Positions 60,386-64,000 of a DNA stretch of 64,000 bases are shown here, piece by piece. The notes below the pieces were generated by a model. The model did no database searches. It had not been told where the DNA came from and saw only the letters and a program-made list of their open reading frames with translations. Both the position numbers and the translations under genes were made by a program. The DNA is from Welwitschia mirabilis (lineage: Eukaryota; Gnetophyta; Gnetopsida; Welwitschiales), in assembly GCA_051453625.1 (NCBI GenBank), contig JBOZIK010000001.1, positions 126,368,103-126,432,102 on the forward strand. Reading direction: 5' to 3'. The stretch's first letter is position 1, and each line of letters begins with the position of its first letter.

Positions 60386-61101
60386 CCCATTCTCCCAACA
60401 CCCTCATAAAAAAAATGATGCAAAATAAAGAAATAGAGAGGGATGACACCTCCACGAAACAAAAACCCTAAAATGGACCGTCCTGGAGCGAAATACAGAT
60501 CAAATAACAAGGTATCCAACTCAATTCCTAGAAAACCTTTTCCCCAAATTCCTCGACACTTATTCCTTTACCGCATTTCAAGACCACACGCTTTACACCT
60601 TCAAAACCATTAATAAATTAAGCAGTATACACGCCTTTCCATACAAAGCAACAAAAACAGGCCCCAAAACAAGAAGAGAATACTCTTAAACCGGCACCTT
60701 AATCAAATTTGGAAACCCAACAAAGGCAAAATCAGGCAACCCTGTGAAAAGACTCAAAACTAGCATGGCGAAATGGAAGCACAAAGAAACCGATTGATGA
60801 TGGCTTGACAGCAAATCAATTAAGAAAACATTTATGGGTCCCGTCTACATGCAATTCATTATACTGTAAAAGGAAGCGAAGGGACCCAATTCAACAAAGC
60901 CCTTAGAAATCATTCATTGCTGTTTAAAAGCCCAAGAAGGGGCTCAAATTCAAAAGCCAGAAACATATTTCAAGGGACCCAGCACTGAGCAAGAAAAAGA
61001 CCAAGTATGTGATGCAGTTAAAGGTGGGAATGAACCAGAAAGGAACGGCACTTTTGATACAAACAAAGAACCCCTAAAACAAGGTCTGGCTATTCACTTA
61101 C
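60386..61101 (-). other. Probable 5' leader intron of the BPS1/ROH1-like gene
   Basis: On the minus strand GCCAG|GTAAGT at 61102/61101 is a perfect plant 5' splice site. Acceptor candidates just before the coding start are TTTTTTTATGAG (intron end 60403) or GGGAG (intron end 60392). The intron would be about 0.7 kb. Neither acceptor joins the coding frame to an upstream open frame, so the intron would be in the untranslated leader. This is inference from splice signals only. Confidence 0.55.
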
Positions 61102-61260
61102 CTGGCAAGTGGCACTGTCATGGGCAACTGGCTGAGAATTGAGAAATTCCTTGCTGCGTACAGCCCTGAATTTTTGTATCAGCCATGAGGAAAAACTAAA
61201 CTAAGTGACACAAACAATGATGTGTGTCTCCCACAACAACAGCAGGGAGGGGATAATTGA
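61102..61260 (-). promoter_or_regulatory. Probable leader exon with short upstream ORF
   Basis: Minus-strand leader ending at the splice donor. It contains an ATG followed by 22 codons (MADTKIQGCTQQGISQFSAS, then CP and TGA) and a second ATG (MTVPLA). If transcribed, these would limit ribosome access to the main start. A CTTATATTC element at about 61284-61292 is a possible TATA box. A second possible start region is the pyrimidine/purine-rich stretch near 61410-61440. Confidence 0.35.
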
Positions 61261-61599
61261 TGAGAATCTGCTTTAAATTGAAGAATATAAGTGTTAATGG
61301 CTGCTTTTGTTGTGATAATGGCGCCATTCTTTAATACCTTCTTGGTCAAATACTGCTGCCTCGACCTGTTTCTCGTGCTCGGGAAACGAGCCAGGAGAAC
61401 CTTCTTGGGCTTTTTTTTTTTTTTTGATTCTCTCTTTCCTGCAAATGAAAATTAAACCCTAATTCCTTCTTTTCATTGCCAACAGTGCATTCTAACACTT
61501 TAAACCAACCTCTGCAAGACGATTTTCGTGAAGCCATCAGTTCTTCCCACAAGGATTTCTGACAAATAAATAATAGCAATAGGGATTGTCTAGCTCAAA

Positions 61600-64000
61600 G
61601 TGGTAACCAAGCTTGTTAGTTGATATCTAAACACCCATCTCACATTCACGCTTTTAGTTATTTTGTTATAAAAAAGGAATTTTTGTTTGAGAAAAGTAGG
61701 AAATCCTAGCACTGTATAGGAGCACTAGTCACATAAAAAAGATTCTCATTATATAAAATAGGTAAGAAAAAGTTGTCCTTAATATGATGCGATAATAATA
61801 ATTTTTTACATATTAAAACTTTTAAAATTATTATTATAATAAAAAAGATTTCAAAGTATTGTATTGACTATCTTAATAGTATAACTTAAAGTGCAAATAC
61901 AAATAGGTGTCTTGCTTTGAATAAGGCCAGTAGAAGCGACGTTCATAAAGACGAAGACATTGATGTTACTATTGAGTGTTATTCATACATACATGGATCA
62001 AGTGTCATTGATAAGTATCATTGACAAAGACATGTGATTCATCCCCTCTAAAAGATCACTTTCCAAGGGAAACCTATGACTAACGTAGAGTTTGAAATCA
62101 CTTGAAAGTCATGTAATGTCAGGTCAGCAAATAAACCTCAAACAAGGTCCATGAAAAGTTTATCAAGATGCTTCCCATAAATAGACTTGTAAATCGTATC
62201 TCATATCTCATTGTAGAATCATTATGCTATCTAGTCAACAATAGTTTAATTATGGTCTTAATATTTTTTGACATTTCAAAAAAATCAAGATATAAAATAA
62301 CAAAAGTTTTTCACATATAACTCAAGGAATTAAAAACAACGCTTATGTCTATGCTAATTTCGCTACCTTAATATAAGTTCCAAGCATAAAGCTAATTTTC
62401 TGTTTTAGAACTTACAGAACGGGAAATCTTTATACACATAACATGCAAAGGATGCTAACAAAATAATAGTCCAACTTATGGGACACTCATCTTTCATTTA
62501 GAAGAGTGGATTCAAAGCTTTAAATATCTTACTTGGTATACTAGGAGGCTTAAGCATAATTAAATTACGCATTTGGGTGATCATGGTGGCTCCACTCTTA
62601 GAAGGAGGTACAATCACTAAAAGTTTCGAGTTCCACAATCCCCCCAATATGAATTCTTAGATGCACAAGCTCAAGATTATCACAAAATGCCAAATTTAAC
62701 ATTACCATTAATTTAAAACCTAATACAAAACATAATTAATTAACTTATGAACTTCAAGTGCCTAGATTCAAGTTTTATTGTGGGTAAGCCGCTTGTGGTT
62801 TTACAAGGCACAAATGGCATGAGTTTTAATGTCTTCAAGTAGAAATCACATGTGAGACTTCACTGTTAAATAATAAACTCCCCAGCTAATAGATGCCACC
62901 TATAGCTTTTCATTTAACCAAGCAAACTAAAGACCTAGCAAGTGCAATATAATTTCTAATAAATTACCTTTAAAAAAATTATCATTGATTTTAAAAGTTT
63001 CCCATTAAAGACTAGCAACAAAGCAAATATACCACTCCACTCATAAAGAATCATCCTCTCAATGGGGTGGTAGTTAACTTAAAAGGACGTTTAACATCCA
63101 TTCAATTCATAAAGTAAAACCTTTAGATGCCTTAACTAGCACACTATGAAGCCCCAAGCATAACTAAATTATTTGTTTAAACAATCATGCTGATTGTACT
63201 TTGAGAGGAACGGTCACTAAACATTTTGAGTTAGCATCGCCCATAAAGTATCATCCTTTTAGTGATTTACACCTAAGTTACTTATACAAATCTCTCTCTA
63301 CTGAAAATTTAATACATAGTAGCATGTCCAAAAAACACTATAGGATAAAAATCTCTTAATGAAACAATCCTAAATACAACAGTTACAGTGAATGCCCTTG
63401 TCCAATACAGCATCAAAATCAACTCACTAGATTTAGGTACTTCTATCTAAAACATTTGAAGCATTTAAATATGTATAAGAAAAGGTTTAACATCAAGCAT
63501 CACTGAATATATATTAACAACTTTACATACCTTTTGCAAGAGATCAGTTCACCATCTCTGAAGGTTGTAAGCAATACCCATTGAAAATACATCATGATTT
63601 CAATATGTAAAATTTTACATGTTAGTAATTCGGTAGAAACAATACATATTCCAAAATGTAAACAAATGTCATTAAGATGTCAACACTCAAGATGACATCA
63701 CTACAAGATGAAATGCAAGTAAATTTTTCATTATTACCCTTTTTGCCTTGTTTAAAAAGCCAATTTTTAAAACGTTATTCCACTTTATAACCAGCAAAAG
63801 CAAATGCTTATTGACACCCTGATTCTCTTTGCCAATTAAAAGGATTGTCAGATTTATTACTCCTTTAATAACACTCATAAAAATTAAAATTGGCCACAAA
63901 TCGAATCTTAACTAAAGTCAAGGGAAAGAAGAAAAGTCATTGCCCTCTGTTACTTTCGATACTTGGACATTACACATTCTATTACATAATGTGATCATAT
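61600..64000. other. AT-rich intergenic DNA upstream of the gene
   Basis: No coding frame of known family. Contains a diverged direct repeat (about 62500-62640 and 63100-63240). Confidence 0.5.
62500..63240 (+). repeat. Diverged direct repeat, about 140 bp, 590 bp apart
   Basis: AAGCATAATTAAATTA..GATCATG..TACAATCACTAAAAGTTTCGAGTT (from 62550) resembles AAGCATAACTAAATTA..CAATCATG..GGTCACTAAACATTTTGAGTT (from 63157). It could be a remnant of a longer repeated unit. Confidence 0.5.

Overview
The window is nuclear DNA of a seed plant. It carries one intact host gene of a plant-specific family (BYPASS1/ROH1-like, DUF793) and is otherwise filled with old, decayed retroelements of plant lineages: Athila-type Ty3/gypsy, SIRE-type and other Ty1/copia, a plant L1-type LINE, and a tRNA-derived SINE. 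Repeat DNA is very AT-rich, and element reading frames are riddled with stops that look like C-to-T (or G-to-A) changes of CAA, CAG, CGA and TGG codons. This suits long-methylated, slowly removed repeats. The species cannot be named from this sequence.

Layout. 1-4212: 3' end of a plus-strand copia-type element (post-pol ORF, polypurine tract, 3' LTR). 4213-10235: AT-rich DNA with no recognisable gene, plus one SINE with target-site duplications (7250-7501). 10236-12824: compact minus-strand copia element with LTRs, PBS, PPT and gag but no pol. 12825-15100: nothing recognised.

15100-51870 is a five-layer nest. Layer 0 is a minus-strand Athila-type element whose reverse transcriptase is split. 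Layer 1 (17602-50233) is an LTR element with a tRNA-iMet primer site and no recognisable pol. Layer 2 (22725-50142) is a plus-strand Athila-type element inserted in the 3' LTR of layer 1, with an exact AGCTT duplication. Layer 3 (26138-43529) is a SIRE-like copia element between gag and protease of layer 2. Layer 4 (32953-39216) is an essentially full-length LINE inserted in the RT gene of layer 3, with a 15-bp duplication. The outer elements can be read through once the inner ones are mentally removed.

51870-57235: a minus-strand copia remnant (RT, primer site, possible LTR). From about 57.2 kb base composition rises and repeats become scarce. 57236-59194 is apparently unique noncoding DNA. 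The BPS1/ROH1-like gene is at 59195-60385 (minus), with a probable 5' leader intron whose donor lies at 61101. 61.6-64 kb returns to AT-rich intergenic DNA with a diverged direct repeat. No bacterial-type operon, CRISPR array, rRNA or functional tRNA gene was seen. Eight runs of N occur, one of which (32155-32812) is probably not a true gap. I found no convincing new biological system. The most unusual points are the depth of nesting, the pol-less layer 1 element with an unidentified internal region, and the third ORF carried by the SIRE-like elements.
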